Shown here one piece after another: positions 1 through 7,498 of a stretch of DNA of 43,676 nt. Location: contig CAISEZ010000041.1 of assembly GCA_903884535.1 (NCBI GenBank), positions 1 to 43,676 on the forward strand, written 5' to 3'. This stretch comes from an uncultured Verrucomicrobia subdivision 3 bacterium (GTDB taxonomy: Bacteria > Verrucomicrobiota > Verrucomicrobiia > Limisphaerales > UBA11358). The stretch's first letter is position 1; the number at the start of each line of letters is the position of its first letter. Under the pieces are notes generated by a model. That model was not told the origin of the DNA, ran no database searches, and worked only from the letters and a program-made list of their open reading frames with translations. Both the position numbers and the translations under genes were made by a program.

Positions 1-2
1 AC

Positions 3-29
3 TCCGCGCCGGCGGACAAAACCCATTGA
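3..29 (+). CDS. C-terminal tail of an upstream gene, possibly madL
   Basis: Only the last eight codons and a TGA stop would lie in the window, in the frame that ends 6 bases before the madM start. In malonate loci madL normally lies directly before madM, so this could be its end. The stretch is too short to identify by sequence; the call rests on position alone. Confidence 0.3.
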   Translation, partial: SAPADKTH

Positions 30-35
30 CGCGGC

Positions 36-803
36 ATGTGGGAAATTGTTGAAAAAGCGGCTAAAGACAACGGACTCGTCGCCGCCTTCGCAATCGTCGG
101 GTTGGTGATGCTGACCTCGGGCTTTATCTCGCGCAAGCTGACGTTCGGCCGCGTGCAAGGCTCGGCCATCGCCATCCTCATCGGCCTCGCATTGGCGTGG
201 TTTGGTGGAAAAGTTTCCGGCGGGTCGAAAGGTCTGGCGGACGTGACGTTCTTCAGCGGCATCGGATTAATGGGTGGCAACATGCTGCGCGATTTTGCCA
301 TCGTGGCAACGGCGTTTGAAGTGCATCCCGAGGAGGCAAAGCGCGCGGGCTGGATTGGCTTTGTGGCGTTGCTGCTCGGCACGGTGCTGCCGTTCATCGT
401 GGGTGTTTGCGTGGCCAGCGCGTTCGGTTACACGGACGCCGTGAGTCTCACAACTATTGGCGCGGGCGCGGTGACTTACATCGTCGGCCCGGTGACGGGC
501 ACGGCCATCGGCGCAAGCTCGGAGATCATTGCGTTGAGCATCGCAACGGGCGTCATCAAGGCGATCATTGTGATGGTCGCGACACCGGCGGCGGCGAAAT
601 TCTTGCGCCTCAAAACGCCGCGCTCGGCGATGGTCTTCGGCGGACTCGCCGGAACAGTCAGTGGCGTGAGCGCCGGACTCGCCGCGACTGATCGCAAGCT
701 CGTGCCTTACGGTGCGCTCGTTGCAACGTTTCACACCGGCATCGGCTGCCTGCTCGTGCCGTCGGTTTTATTTATTGCCGTCAAAGCCATTATCGGACAC
801 TGA
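36..803 (+). CDS. madM: Malonate transporter subunit MadM
   Basis: This is a 255-residue integral inner-membrane protein with about seven or eight hydrophobic segments. It resembles the MadM family throughout, including the conserved GAVTYIVGPVTGTAIGASS stretch near residues 143-161 and the usual family length of about 250. MadM works with MadL as a sodium-dependent malonate importer. The stop codon lies 2 bases before the start of the malonyl-CoA synthetase gene, so uptake and activation are very probably co-transcribed. The ATG at 36 is the first start after the preceding reading frame closes. The family call is confident; the substrate is supported by the adjacent matB gene. Confidence 0.88.
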   Translation: MWEIVEKAAKDNGLVAAFAIVGLVMLTSGFISRKLTFGRVQGSAIAILIGLALAWFGGKVSGGSKGLADVTFFSGIGLMGGNMLRDFAIVATAFEVHPEEAKRAGWIGFVALLLGTVLPFIVGVCVASAFGYTDAVSLTTIGAGAVTYIVGPVTGTAIGASSEIIALSIATGVIKAIIVMVATPAAAKFLRLKTPRSAMVFGGLAGTVSGVSAGLAATDRKLVPYGALVATFHTGIGCLLVPSVLFIAVKAIIGH

Positions 804-805
804 AT

Positions 806-2293
806 ATGCCAGAACTCCCGCTCATTGCCCGCGCTCATATGCACGCCCGCTCCGTCGCGTTTCGCACCGCGACGACTTTACACACTTACCAGCAACTCCT
901 CGATCGCTCGGCGGCGCTCGGGTCGGCGTTGCTTGGCGAAGAAGAAGATTTGAACGAGGCGCGCGTCGCGTTGCTGGTCTCGCCGGGCTTTGAATACGCC
1001 GCAGCGCAATGGGCCATCTGGCGCGCGGGCGGCATCAAGCTGCCCATCTGTCTCTCGGCAACCGAGCCGGAATGGGAATACGCGCTGACCGATTCCGGCG
1101 TGAGCATCTTGATGGTGGACGCAGCGATGGTGGGAAAAATATCTCCGTTGTGCCAGAAGCTCGGCGTGCGCTTGGTGAACATTGATTCCATCACGACTGC
1201 GCCGACGAAGCTGTTGCCTGAGATATCCACGGAACGTCGCGCAATGATTCTCTACACGAGCGGCACGACGAGCAAACCCAAGGGCGTCGTGACCACGCAC
1301 GCGAATATCCAGGCGCAGATTGAGAGCCTCGTGCAGGCGTGGGAGTGGAGCGCGGCGGATCGCATCCCGATGTTTCTGCCGCTGCATCACATCCACGGCA
1401 TCATCAATATTGTGAGCTGCGCTCTCTGGAGCGGCGCGACGATCGAGCCTTTCGCGAAGTTCGATGCCGCAACTATTTTCGCCCGCGTGCGCGCCGACGC
1501 CTACACGGTGTTCATGGCCGTGCCGACGATTTACGTGAAATTGATTCAAGCGCTCGAAGCCGCGTCGCCCGCTGATCGTGCAGCCATCGTTACGGGGTTT
1601 TCAAAAATGCGGCTGATGGTTTCCGGCTCGGCGGCATTGCCCGCGAGCGTGCATGAGCAATGGACGGCGCTCACCGGCCAGAAACTTCTCGAACGCTATG
1701 GCATGACGGAAATCGGCATGGCAATTTCGAATCCGTATCACGGCGAACGCCGGCCCGGCGCGGTGGGCTTGGCCTTGCCGGGCGTGGAAGTTCGGTTGAA
1801 AAGCGAAACCGGTGTCATCATCACCGGCGAGGATGAACCGGGCGAAATCCAAGTGCGCGGGCCGGGTGTGTTCCGCGCGTATTGGAATCGGCCCGCGGCG
1901 AGTGCGGAGTCGTTCGACGACGGCTGGTTTCGCACCGGTGACATGGCGGTGCGCGAGCGCGGTTATTATCGCATCATGGGCCGGCTCTCCGTGGACATCA
2001 TCAAGAGCGGCGGCTACAAGCTTTCCGCGCTGGAGATCGAAGCCACGTTGCTGGAGCATCCAAACATCTGCGAGTGCGCGGTCATCGGTTTGCCGGATGA
2101 CACTTGGGGCGAGGCGGTCACCGCTGTGGTGGTGTTGAAGGATAACACGTCACTCACACTCCCAGCGCTCCGGGAGTGGGGTAAAAGCCGGCTCTCGGTT
2201 TACAAAATTCCGCAGCGCCTGCTCGTGGTGAAAGAACTTCCGCGCAATGCCATGGGCAAGGTCACCAAGCCCGCCGTGCGCAAACTATTCTGA
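806..2293 (+). CDS. matB: Malonyl-CoA synthetase (malonate-CoA ligase) MatB
   Basis: This 495-residue member of the ANL adenylating superfamily is cytoplasmic. Visible motifs are the P-loop-like YTSGTTSKPKG near residue 150, the LLERYGMTEIGMA motif near residue 297, the GWFRTGD motif near 373, the hinge SVDIIKSGGYKLSALEIE near 396-413, and the catalytic lysine region RNAMGKVTK near the C-terminus. The GMTEIGMAISNPYHGERRPGAVG context is typical of MatB rather than of fatty-acyl or acetyl-CoA synthetases. The expected reaction is malonate + ATP + CoA to malonyl-CoA. It follows madM by 2 bases. A malonyl-CoA decarboxylase (matA) is not in the window and may lie upstream of base 1; otherwise the malonyl-CoA could feed fatty-acid synthesis. 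Confidence 0.9.
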   Translation: MPELPLIARAHMHARSVAFRTATTLHTYQQLLDRSAALGSALLGEEEDLNEARVALLVSPGFEYAAAQWAIWRAGGIKLPICLSATEPEWEYALTDSGVSILMVDAAMVGKISPLCQKLGVRLVNIDSITTAPTKLLPEISTERRAMILYTSGTTSKPKGVVTTHANIQAQIESLVQAWEWSAADRIPMFLPLHHIHGIINIVSCALWSGATIEPFAKFDAATIFARVRADAYTVFMAVPTIYVKLIQALEAASPADRAAIVTGFSKMRLMVSGSAALPASVHEQWTALTGQKLLERYGMTEIGMAISNPYHGERRPGAVGLALPGVEVRLKSETGVIITGEDEPGEIQVRGPGVFRAYWNRPAASAESFDDGWFRTGDMAVRERGYYRIMGRLSVDIIKSGGYKLSALEIEATLLEHPNICECAVIGLPDDTWGEAVTAVVVLKDNTSLTLPALREWGKSRLSVYKIPQRLLVVKELPRNAMGKVTKPAVRKLF

Positions 2294-2299
2294 TTTTGA

Positions 2300-2632
2300 T
2301 TACGCCTTCTTAACGAAACAGGCTTTCAGGCCGACGGCGATGCCGTCCACTTTGCAATCAATCTCGTGATCGCCGTCCACCAGACGGATCGGTTTGGATT
2401 TCGAGCCGCCCTTGAGCACGGATGAACCACCGAGCTTCAAATCTTTGATCAAGATGACGCAGTCGCCGTCGGCGAGCACGTTGCCGTGGGCGTCCTTGAC
2501 GATGCGTGGGCCGTCCGCAACTTCCGGCGCGGCTGCGCGCGGCCATTCGTGGCCGCAGGTGACGCATTCCCATTTGTCGGGGAATTCCAGAACTTCGGTC
2601 ATTTCGCACATCGGGCAGGCGGGTTTGCTCAT
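2300..2632 (-). CDS. yjdM: YjdM/PhnA-family zinc-ribbon protein
   Basis: The 110-residue protein begins MSKPACPMC and carries a CPMC...CVTC four-cysteine zinc ribbon in its first 37 residues, followed by the family beta domain with DGDCVILIKDLKLGGSS and a C-terminal DGIAVGLKACFVKKA. It matches the YjdM family (once called PhnA because of linkage to phosphonate genes in E. coli) over its full usual length. The molecular role is not established and the old link to alkylphosphonate use is weak. The frame is open further upstream, but the zinc ribbon and the family length point to the ATG at 2632. It ends 6 bases from the convergent matB gene. Confidence 0.85.
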   Translation of the reverse strand: MSKPACPMCEMTEVLEFPDKWECVTCGHEWPRAAAPEVADGPRIVKDAHGNVLADGDCVILIKDLKLGGSSVLKGGSKSKPIRLVDGDHEIDCKVDGIAVGLKACFVKKA

Positions 2633-2730
2633 AAAGGAACAACTTAACAATTTTTCGTGGCGTGAATCAATCGCGCACTTGGGCGCGGGAAAAACTCGCG
2701 CTGCCGGCTGCCGGCTGCCAAGCTGCAAAG

Positions 2731-2880
2731 ATGCAAAAGAATTATCAGTTCGAGAAACGCCGCAAGGAAATGGACAAGAAAGCCAAGAAGGAAGAAAAAC
2801 GCCGGGCCAAGCTCGCCGCTGCCCAGGTGCCCGTCGCCGGGAATTCACCCGCCGAGGCTGTTCCAGTTGAAAACAACTGA
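2731..2880 (+). CDS. Small highly charged protein (about 49 aa), function unknown
   Basis: The ORF encodes a very Lys/Arg/Glu-rich helix in its first 30 residues (MQKNYQFEKRRKEMDKKAKK onward), then an Ala/Pro-rich tail. Short proteins starting MQKNYxFEKRRKE are recurrent hypothetical proteins in several phyla, which supports the ATG at 2731 rather than the in-frame start at 2662. It likely forms a single charged helix and may bind nucleic acid or ribosomes; that is a guess from composition. It ends two bases before the stop of the convergent NIPSNAP gene. Confidence 0.6.
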   Translation: MQKNYQFEKRRKEMDKKAKKEEKRRAKLAAAQVPVAGNSPAEAVPVENN

Positions 2881-2882
2881 AG

Positions 2883-3674
2883 TCAAAGCTGCGAGGCGGA
2901 CGTGTGCTTGAGCATGACCTTGATCATGCCGATCATGTTATCCTTGTATTGCGGGTCGGCTTTCAACTGTTTCCAGACGGGCGCGGAACCGAATGCGGCC
3001 CAATGTTTCGTGTGCTCATCCAGGTTCACGCCGCACGTCATGTAAGTCAGGCTCGGCATGGTCGAGCCGACCAGCGTGCGTCCGTAAAAAACCGGCGCGA
3101 GCCCGACGTTTTTCATCGTGGTGATTTCACCGCTTTCGAACATTTTGATTTTGTTCAGGCCTTTGGCTTCGCTGGAACTTTTGTAGGTGCGCAGTTCAAA
3201 CACATTCGGCTTCTGATCTGCCGGCGGCACGCAAAGTTGTTTCATGCCGTCGAACGCCACCAGCAGCGAACTTTCAAAACGCTCGTAGGCGGCGTTGGTC
3301 TTTGGCGCGGATAAAAATCCAGCGGCGGCTTTCTGGTAATCCGCATCGGCCGCGAGCTTCGCGGGAATCGCGGCGAACGCTGCCACCGAGTCGCACGGGA
3401 TGAGGACGTAAATTTGGTTGGTCGCGGAATCCTGCAGCTCGGTGAAAACGCCGACCGGTTGGATGCCCTGGCGGTTGTAGGCGGGCACAGCGGCATTCTG
3501 CCAGTAATCGTTGACGCGCTGCCACTGTTCGGCGGACTGAGTTTGGTAAACGCGCAGTTCATAATACTGCGGCTGGGCAGCATCGGTGTCTGCGGCAACC
3601 GCGCGGACTGGAAAGTTCCCAACCACCAAGGCGGCGAGAATCATTGCTGATTTGAAATAGAGGCGGGCAGTCAT
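2883..3674 (-). CDS. Secreted NIPSNAP-family protein
   Basis: The 263-residue protein has an N-terminal signal peptide (hydrophobic AMILAALVVGNFPVRAVAA, probable cleavage after residue 28) and then two NIPSNAP-like ferredoxin-fold repeats: the first starts YYELRVYQTQ near residue 37, the second VFELRTYKSS near 162. Both have the family pattern of a beta strand ELR.Y followed by an alpha-helix. NIPSNAP proteins have no settled enzymatic role in bacteria; tandem secreted forms are common in Planctomycetes and Verrucomicrobia. The protein is probably periplasmic. It sits alone between a convergent gene and the YhcH-type gene upstream on the same strand, 34 bases away. Confidence 0.82.
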   Translation of the reverse strand: MTARLYFKSAMILAALVVGNFPVRAVAADTDAAQPQYYELRVYQTQSAEQWQRVNDYWQNAAVPAYNRQGIQPVGVFTELQDSATNQIYVLIPCDSVAAFAAIPAKLAADADYQKAAAGFLSAPKTNAAYERFESSLLVAFDGMKQLCVPPADQKPNVFELRTYKSSSEAKGLNKIKMFESGEITTMKNVGLAPVFYGRTLVGSTMPSLTYMTCGVNLDEHTKHWAAFGSAPVWKQLKADPQYKDNMIGMIKVMLKHTSASQL

Positions 3675-3708
3675 AGTTCAGACGATTTTGTGAAAAATTA
3701 ATTTTTGC

Positions 3709-4164
3709 TCAGGCGCGGACTTTGATGACGACCTTGCGCACGGCCTCCGGTCCGGCGGATTCGATGCCAGGCGCATGACCGTCTTCGGGAAAGAAAATGG
3801 CGAACTGGCCGACGGCGAGATGGATGGGCGTCCACTGCGGCGGATTCGCGAAGAAAGCGATGTCGCGTTCGGCCGCATACGGCTCGGTCACCTGCGTGAG
3901 CGCGGCGAGCGGCGACCAGAGTAGCGTCTCGCGACCGGCTTGGATGAACTGGATGTCGGTGTATCGCCGGTGTGCTTCGAACTTCGCCGCAGCGAGCGGT
4001 TTGGTGGTATAGCTCTGCACGAGCGCAAAACAATTGTCGCCGTCAATGTCGCAGCGGCCATCTGGCTGGTTGGCCGGCAGCTTCGCAAGAAATTCAAACG
4101 CGGCGGCGAAGCGTGGGGACAAATTTGAGTAACGGCGGTATTGAACAAGCGTGTCGGCGATCAT
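3709..4164 (-). CDS. YhcH/YjgK/YiaL (EbgC-type) family protein
   Basis: The 151-residue cytosolic protein shows the DUF386 signature: KFEAHRRYTDIQFIQAGRE near residues 62-80, then FFPEDGHAPG near 126, which together supply conserved metal-binding His/Asp/Glu positions of the cupin-like fold. The family includes E. coli EbgC and NanQ, the latter a sialic-acid anomerase, so a sugar anomerase or mutarotase role is plausible. No sugar genes flank it here, so the substrate cannot be inferred. Length is normal for the family (about 150). Confidence 0.85.
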   Translation of the reverse strand: MIADTLVQYRRYSNLSPRFAAAFEFLAKLPANQPDGRCDIDGDNCFALVQSYTTKPLAAAKFEAHRRYTDIQFIQAGRETLLWSPLAALTQVTEPYAAERDIAFFANPPQWTPIHLAVGQFAIFFPEDGHAPGIESAGPEAVRKVVIKVRA

Positions 4165-4329
4165 GTGTGCAAGATTAACGCTGCGGGCTCAACTCGCGCA
4201 AGCAGATGCCGCCTCCGTCGGTCGCGCCCCGCCAGCGACTATTGAGCCGGAAGTGTGCTATGCTGCAATCAAGGAGTTCCGTCGGAGAATTCGCAGGACA
4301 CAACCGGAGCCGCCGGTGAAAGGATTGGG

Positions 4330-5223
4330 ATGTCGTCGCCGATGATTGGAAATGCAGGTGACTGCCGCAAAACCGCTCTGATCGTGGAAGGCGGAGCGAT
4401 GCGCGGTGCGTGGGCGGCGGGGGTGCTGGCTTATCTTCAGGAATGCGGGCGGCGGCAATATGATTTCGTTTATGCGGCTTCTTCCGGTGCCTGCTCGGCG
4501 GCCTATTTCGTCGCCGACATGTGGGAACCGGGCTTGGCCATCTGGCGCGAACTCGCCTGCAACGTGGTTCGCAAAAGCAATTTTCTCCGTCGCAAACCAA
4601 TCATTGATCTGGCTTACCTGGTGGATCATGTCATCCGCACGCGCGTGCCGCTTTCCGTCGAAGCGCTGAAAAAAGCGCCGACGGAATTTTTCATCGTGCT
4701 GACCGACTGCCACACGGGCGAGCCGGTTTATTTCCGGGTCGGCGACGAGCGCGTGTTTGCGGCGCTGCGCGCCACGTCGTCCATGCCGCTGGCGACGCGC
4801 GGATTTGATTATGTGGACGGCCACCCGTTTGCGGACGGTGGCGTGGCGGATCCCATTCCGCTTCGCCGGGCGATCGCCGATGGCGCGACCGACATCACAG
4901 TGGTGCTCACGCATAATCCCGCGTTCCGGCTCAAGCCGATTCCGCCGTGGCTGGGCAAACTGGCATATCCGGAATTTCCCGCCGTGGCACGAGTCTGGAC
5001 GGCGCGGCAAAATGTGAATTACAACGCCGCGCTCGACCTGATGAAACAGCCGCCGGCAGGAATCCGCATCCAGGTGTTTCGTCCGCTCCGGCCATTGCCG
5101 GTGGGTTCCTTCAGCGTTGAGCCGAAGCAGATCGCCGCCGCGCTGGTCTTGGGCCACGACGAGGCGTTGCAGCAGATGGAAATGGTGGAAGCGAAACCAG
5201 CGGAGAATCCGGTGCCGGATTGA
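4330..5223 (+). CDS. Patatin-like phospholipase
   Basis: The ATG at 4330 is chosen because an AAGGA motif lies 5 bases upstream; it gives 297 residues. The fold signature is clear: the oxyanion-hole loop GGAMRGAWAAG near residues 21-31, a nucleophile elbow near residue 51, and the catalytic Asp in DGGVADPIPLRRA near residue 177. The elbow reads AASSG rather than canonical GxSxG, so the first Gly is replaced by Ala. The protein is close to the YjjU-type DUF6363-like patatins of about 290 residues. A Ser-Asp dyad lipid acyl hydrolase is expected, probably at the inner face of the membrane. It stands alone, with no operon partner. Confidence 0.82.
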   Translation: MSSPMIGNAGDCRKTALIVEGGAMRGAWAAGVLAYLQECGRRQYDFVYAASSGACSAAYFVADMWEPGLAIWRELACNVVRKSNFLRRKPIIDLAYLVDHVIRTRVPLSVEALKKAPTEFFIVLTDCHTGEPVYFRVGDERVFAALRATSSMPLATRGFDYVDGHPFADGGVADPIPLRRAIADGATDITVVLTHNPAFRLKPIPPWLGKLAYPEFPAVARVWTARQNVNYNAALDLMKQPPAGIRIQVFRPLRPLPVGSFSVEPKQIAAALVLGHDEALQQMEMVEAKPAENPVPD

Positions 5224-5308
5224 TTTTCCGGCGGGTGGAGAATTATTTCCCTGCGCGATATAACGGGAGCGGGGCCGTTGTCGCAATCACGGCTGACGAA
5301 GGGGAAAT

Positions 5309-5341
5309 CTGTCTCTCCTGATTTTTCACCAGGAGAGACAG
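5309..5341 (-). terminator. Terminator hairpin of the 41-aa basic protein gene
   Basis: A perfect 12-bp inverted repeat (CTGTCTCTCCTG / CAGGAGAGACAG) with a 9-base loop lies 13 bases beyond the stop of the minus-strand small gene. The trailing T tract is short (ATTTCC). Stem, loop length and position match the terminator at 6591-6632. Confidence 0.65.
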
Positions 5342-5354
5342 GCAGTAGCGCCGG

Positions 5355-5480
5355 TTACTTTTTCTTGGCGGCGGAGGACTTGGCGGCGACGGCGGCGCTC
5401 TTCTTGGCGTTGGCGCTGCTGGTTTTGGTTTGTTTCTGGCCAGATTTCTTCTGGGTGGCTTTCGGGGATTTATCGCCCAT
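5355..5480 (-). CDS. Tiny Lys/Ala/Ser-rich basic protein (41 aa)
   Basis: The ORF encodes MGDKSPKATQKKSGQK followed by KQTKTSSANAKK and an Ala/Lys tail ending AAKKK. Short proteins starting MGDKSPK are recurrent in Acidobacteria and Verrucomicrobia and are usually left as hypothetical. Composition resembles the tail of histone H1, so DNA or RNA binding is a reasonable guess without direct proof. It has its own upstream element and a terminator hairpin, indicating a monocistronic transcript. A second, shorter relative with the same flanks lies at 6647-6727. The gene has convincing signals despite its size. Confidence 0.7.
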   Translation of the reverse strand: MGDKSPKATQKKSGQKQTKTSSANAKKSAAVAAKSSAAKKK

Positions 5481-5511
5481 AACTTTTATTTTTATTCTGC
5501 TGGTTGACTCG

Positions 5512-5535
5512 CCGGCGGCATGTCAGTTTCTCCGC
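5512..5535 (-). promoter_or_regulatory. Conserved 24-base upstream element, copy A
   Basis: This block differs at only 2 of 24 positions from the block at 6757-6780, and both start about 30 bases upstream of a tiny basic-protein gene. Read on the minus strand it starts GCGGAGAAACT and ends CCGCCGG, with GCGG/CCGC arms. An A/T-rich stretch follows it in both copies. It may be an operator or contain the promoter; a clear -35/-10 pair with normal spacing was not found. Confidence 0.5.
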
Positions 5536-5588
5536 CGGGACCGCCATCGTGCTTATCTGCTGGATGATTGTAAATGATGGACGTAAAA

Positions 5589-6326
5589 TTATTTGCCGCC
5601 ACGCGTGACGCGAACTTCGACGCGATAGGTGACGCGCACCAACAAATCGCCGCGGCCGCCGCGCGTTTTTGGCAGCCCCTCGTTCGCGACACGAATGATT
5701 TCATTGCGACCAACACCGCGTGGAATCGGCACGCGAACCATGCCGCCGGTCAGGCCGCGAACCATTTCCGTGCCGCCGTGAACCGCGCGTTCGGGTTTGA
5801 TTTTCAAATCGCAGCGCAAATCCGAGCCGCGCACTTTGAAACGAAAATTCGGCGCGGCTTTCAACCGCAGTTGCACGCCGCCGCCGGCGAACGGTTCCAC
5901 GCGCGGCAGCCGAAAGCGCGTGCCCGGCGCCGTTTCCGGCGGAACGATCAGGTCATAAATTTCCGCGCCGTTCGGATTCGCCGGATCGTTGACGCGCACG
6001 GTGCGCGTCGTGCCGCGCAAAAAAACTTCCAGTGGCAAATGGACGTCCTGCGAAATATTCCGCTGGATTTTTGCCGGTGAGGTTTTGCTGAAAACTTTTT
6101 TTGGCGCGGCGAGTTCGCGGTCGTAGGCGGCGCGCAGTTCCGGGTCGCTTAAAATTTCATACGCCGCGTTTAGCGTCTGCGTGTGGGCCAGCGCCGCCGG
6201 GGAATTGCGATTGAGATCGGGATGGTGCTGTTTGGCCAGCACGCGGTAGGCGGCGCGGATTTGTGCGGCGGTGCAGCGGCGGTCCAAACCGAGCGCGGCG
6301 TAATGATTGGATTCAGCCGGTTGCAA
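5589..6326 (-). CDS. DnaJ/CbpA-type J-domain co-chaperone
   Basis: The 245-residue protein has an N-terminal J domain (residues 8-70) with the Hsp70-activating HPD in KQHHPDLNRN near residue 35, then directly a DnaJ C-terminal substrate-binding region (about residues 90-235) with LPLEVFLRGTTRTV and GDLLVRVTYRVEV. There is no G/F-rich linker and no cysteine zinc-finger domain, so it is a short CbpA-like type rather than full DnaJ. It would stimulate a DnaK ATPase in the cytoplasm. The start lies 9 bases after the stop of the 79-residue gene upstream, indicating an operon. Confidence 0.88.
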   Translation of the reverse strand: MQPAESNHYAALGLDRRCTAAQIRAAYRVLAKQHHPDLNRNSPAALAHTQTLNAAYEILSDPELRAAYDRELAAPKKVFSKTSPAKIQRNISQDVHLPLEVFLRGTTRTVRVNDPANPNGAEIYDLIVPPETAPGTRFRLPRVEPFAGGGVQLRLKAAPNFRFKVRGSDLRCDLKIKPERAVHGGTEMVRGLTGGMVRVPIPRGVGRNEIIRVANEGLPKTRGGRGDLLVRVTYRVEVRVTRGGK

Positions 6327-6335
6327 TTTCCAGAA

Positions 6336-6575
6336 TCACTTCGCGGGCGTGGCGTGGCCGGCGGCTTTGCGAGCGATCGCCGGTTTTTTTGGCGGCGGCA
6401 AAAGCTGGGCGCCTTTGAGCAGCCGGCAGAAATCTTTTTTGCTGGTGACTTGCACGGGCCCTTCCTTGGTGGTGAGGCTGGTCATGGATTTATATTCCAC
6501 CTCCAGCCGTTCGAGCCGGACGATGCGGACATATTGCGGGCCTTGCTTCCAGGTCTGGCCTTGGCAGAGTTTCAT
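6336..6575 (-). CDS. Conserved hypothetical protein (79 aa) paired with dnaJ-like gene
   Basis: The likely start is the ATG at 6575 (MKLCQGQTWKQGPQYVRIVR); the upstream in-frame ATG at 6623 would place the start inside the terminator hairpin of the preceding gene. The core, to about residue 55, looks like a small beta domain with VRIVRLERLEVEYKSM and TSKKDFCRLLKGAQLL, followed by a basic Pro/Ala/Lys tail. I recall similar MKLxxGQxWKQG proteins in Verrucomicrobia with no assigned function. Its position directly upstream of the dnaJ-like gene, 9 bases apart, suggests a shared transcript. Confidence 0.65.
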   Translation of the reverse strand: MKLCQGQTWKQGPQYVRIVRLERLEVEYKSMTSLTTKEGPVQVTSKKDFCRLLKGAQLLPPPKKPAIARKAAGHATPAK

Positions 6576-6590
6576 GATTGAACGGGCGGC

Positions 6591-6632
6591 AAAAAAAATC
6601 TGTCTCCCTTGATGCGACACCAAAGGAGACAG
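6591..6632 (-). terminator. Rho-independent terminator of the 26-aa basic protein gene
   Basis: On the minus strand a 12-base stem (11 of 12 paired, CTGTCTCC outer part) with a 9-base loop is followed by A and eight T residues. It begins 14 bases beyond the stop of the tiny gene at 6647-6727. It separates that gene from the 79-aa/dnaJ pair. Confidence 0.85.
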
Positions 6633-6646
6633 CTGTAAGCCGGCGA

Positions 6647-6727
6647 CTACTTCTTCTTGGCCGCCACCTTTTTCTTGGCAGCAGGTTTTTTCGCAGCGGG
6701 CTTCTTGGCTTTGGATTTTGTGGCCAT
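6647..6727 (-). CDS. Tiny Lys/Ala/Pro-rich basic protein (26 aa)
   Basis: The ORF is below normal gene-finder size but has a good start and stop, its own strong terminator and a conserved upstream element. It encodes MATKSKAKKPAAKKPAAKKK followed by VAAKKK, which is almost entirely Lys, Ala and Pro, like histone H1 or HU C-terminal tails. It is probably a paralogue or functional analogue of the 41-aa protein at 5355-5480, since promoter-side block, position and terminator all match. Nucleic-acid binding is inferred only from composition. Confidence 0.65.
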   Translation of the reverse strand: MATKSKAKKPAAKKPAAKKKVAAKKK

Positions 6728-6756
6728 AGTTTTTATTTATACTACAGGTTTACCGA

Positions 6757-6780
6757 CCGGCGGAATGTAAGTTTCTCCGC
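6757..6780 (-). promoter_or_regulatory. Conserved 24-base upstream element, copy B
   Basis: This is the second copy of the block at 5512-5535 (22 of 24 bases equal), 30 bases before the ATG of the 26-aa gene. Between block and gene there is a TATAAAT stretch on the minus strand that could act as a -10 region. Confidence 0.5.
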
Positions 6781-7064
6781 AGGTTGGCGCATCATGCGGA
6801 TTAAAAAGGCGAATGTAAACACCGGAAAATCACAAAAAATGAATTCGTCGCGGCTTCAGCCGGCCATTTCCCGACCAAAGATAATTGCCGATTGTTCTGG
6901 CCTTTATTTCAAAACCCGGTAATACTGGCCCCGTTCTGTTAGATAGCTAGTCTCTTTTCAGGCATGGTGAATCTTCAAGTGAACTTGGTTCAGTGATGAT
7001 TTTAAACCCGAAGTTCGGGAACAGTCTGCGTAAAGTCACGGTTTGTCGGACAGTAAAACATCAC
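6781..7064. other. Intergenic region between divergent basic-protein and RRM genes
   Basis: No convincing gene is seen in this 284-base stretch. It separates two divergent transcripts and must hold the promoter of the RRM gene. The part next to the RRM start could be an untranslated leader of 100 bases or more, as is common for cold-responsive RNA-binding protein genes; no known riboswitch or tRNA pattern was recognised. Confidence 0.5.
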
Positions 7065-7406
7065 ATGAGTAACAAATTGTTTGTCGGAAACCTTTCCTTC
7101 AACACCACAGAAAACGACCTCCAAGACGCGTTCGCGCAATTTGGCACGGTCACGGAAACCAACCTGATGATGGATCGCATGACCAATCGCCCCCGCGGCT
7201 TTGGTTTCGTGACCATGAGCTCCGCTGCCGAAGCGCAGAAAGCTATCGAAGGTATGAACGGTAAAGACATGGACGGTCGCGCGTTGACGGTCAACGTGGC
7301 TCGTCCGCGTGAAGAACGTCCCCCCGGCGGCGGTGGCGGTGGCGGTCGTCGTGAATTCGGCGGCGGCGGAAGCGGCGGCGGCGGCGGTCGTCGTGAACGC
7401 TACTAA
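7065..7406 (+). CDS. RRM-domain RNA-binding protein with glycine-rich tail
   Basis: The ATG at 7065 gives 113 residues beginning directly with an RNA recognition motif: RNP2 is KLFVGNL (residues 4-10) and RNP1 is RGFGFVTM (about 45-52). After residue 82 follows a Gly/Arg tail with RREFGGGG and RRERY at the end. This is the layout of cyanobacterial and other bacterial Rbp proteins, single-domain RNA binders often induced by cold. The in-frame extension to 6993 lacks homology and is not favoured. A strong terminator follows. It lies just before infA and a DEAD-box helicase gene, consistent with a role in RNA handling. Confidence 0.9.
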   Translation: MSNKLFVGNLSFNTTENDLQDAFAQFGTVTETNLMMDRMTNRPRGFGFVTMSSAAEAQKAIEGMNGKDMDGRALTVNVARPREERPPGGGGGGGRREFGGGGSGGGGGRRERY

Positions 7407-7426
7407 GATTTTTCCGTAAATTTCAT

Positions 7427-7463
7427 GGCGAGGTTCGGATAACCCGGGCCTCGCCTTTTTTAT
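7427..7463 (+). terminator. Rho-independent terminator after the RRM gene
   Basis: A GGCGAGG / CCTCGCC stem (7 bp) with a 15-base loop is followed by TTTTTTATTT. It begins 21 bases after the RRM stop and separates that gene from infA. Confidence 0.85.
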
Positions 7464-7498
7464 TTCCCAATACCGTTTCCGTTTGCCGGTTTGTCTGC

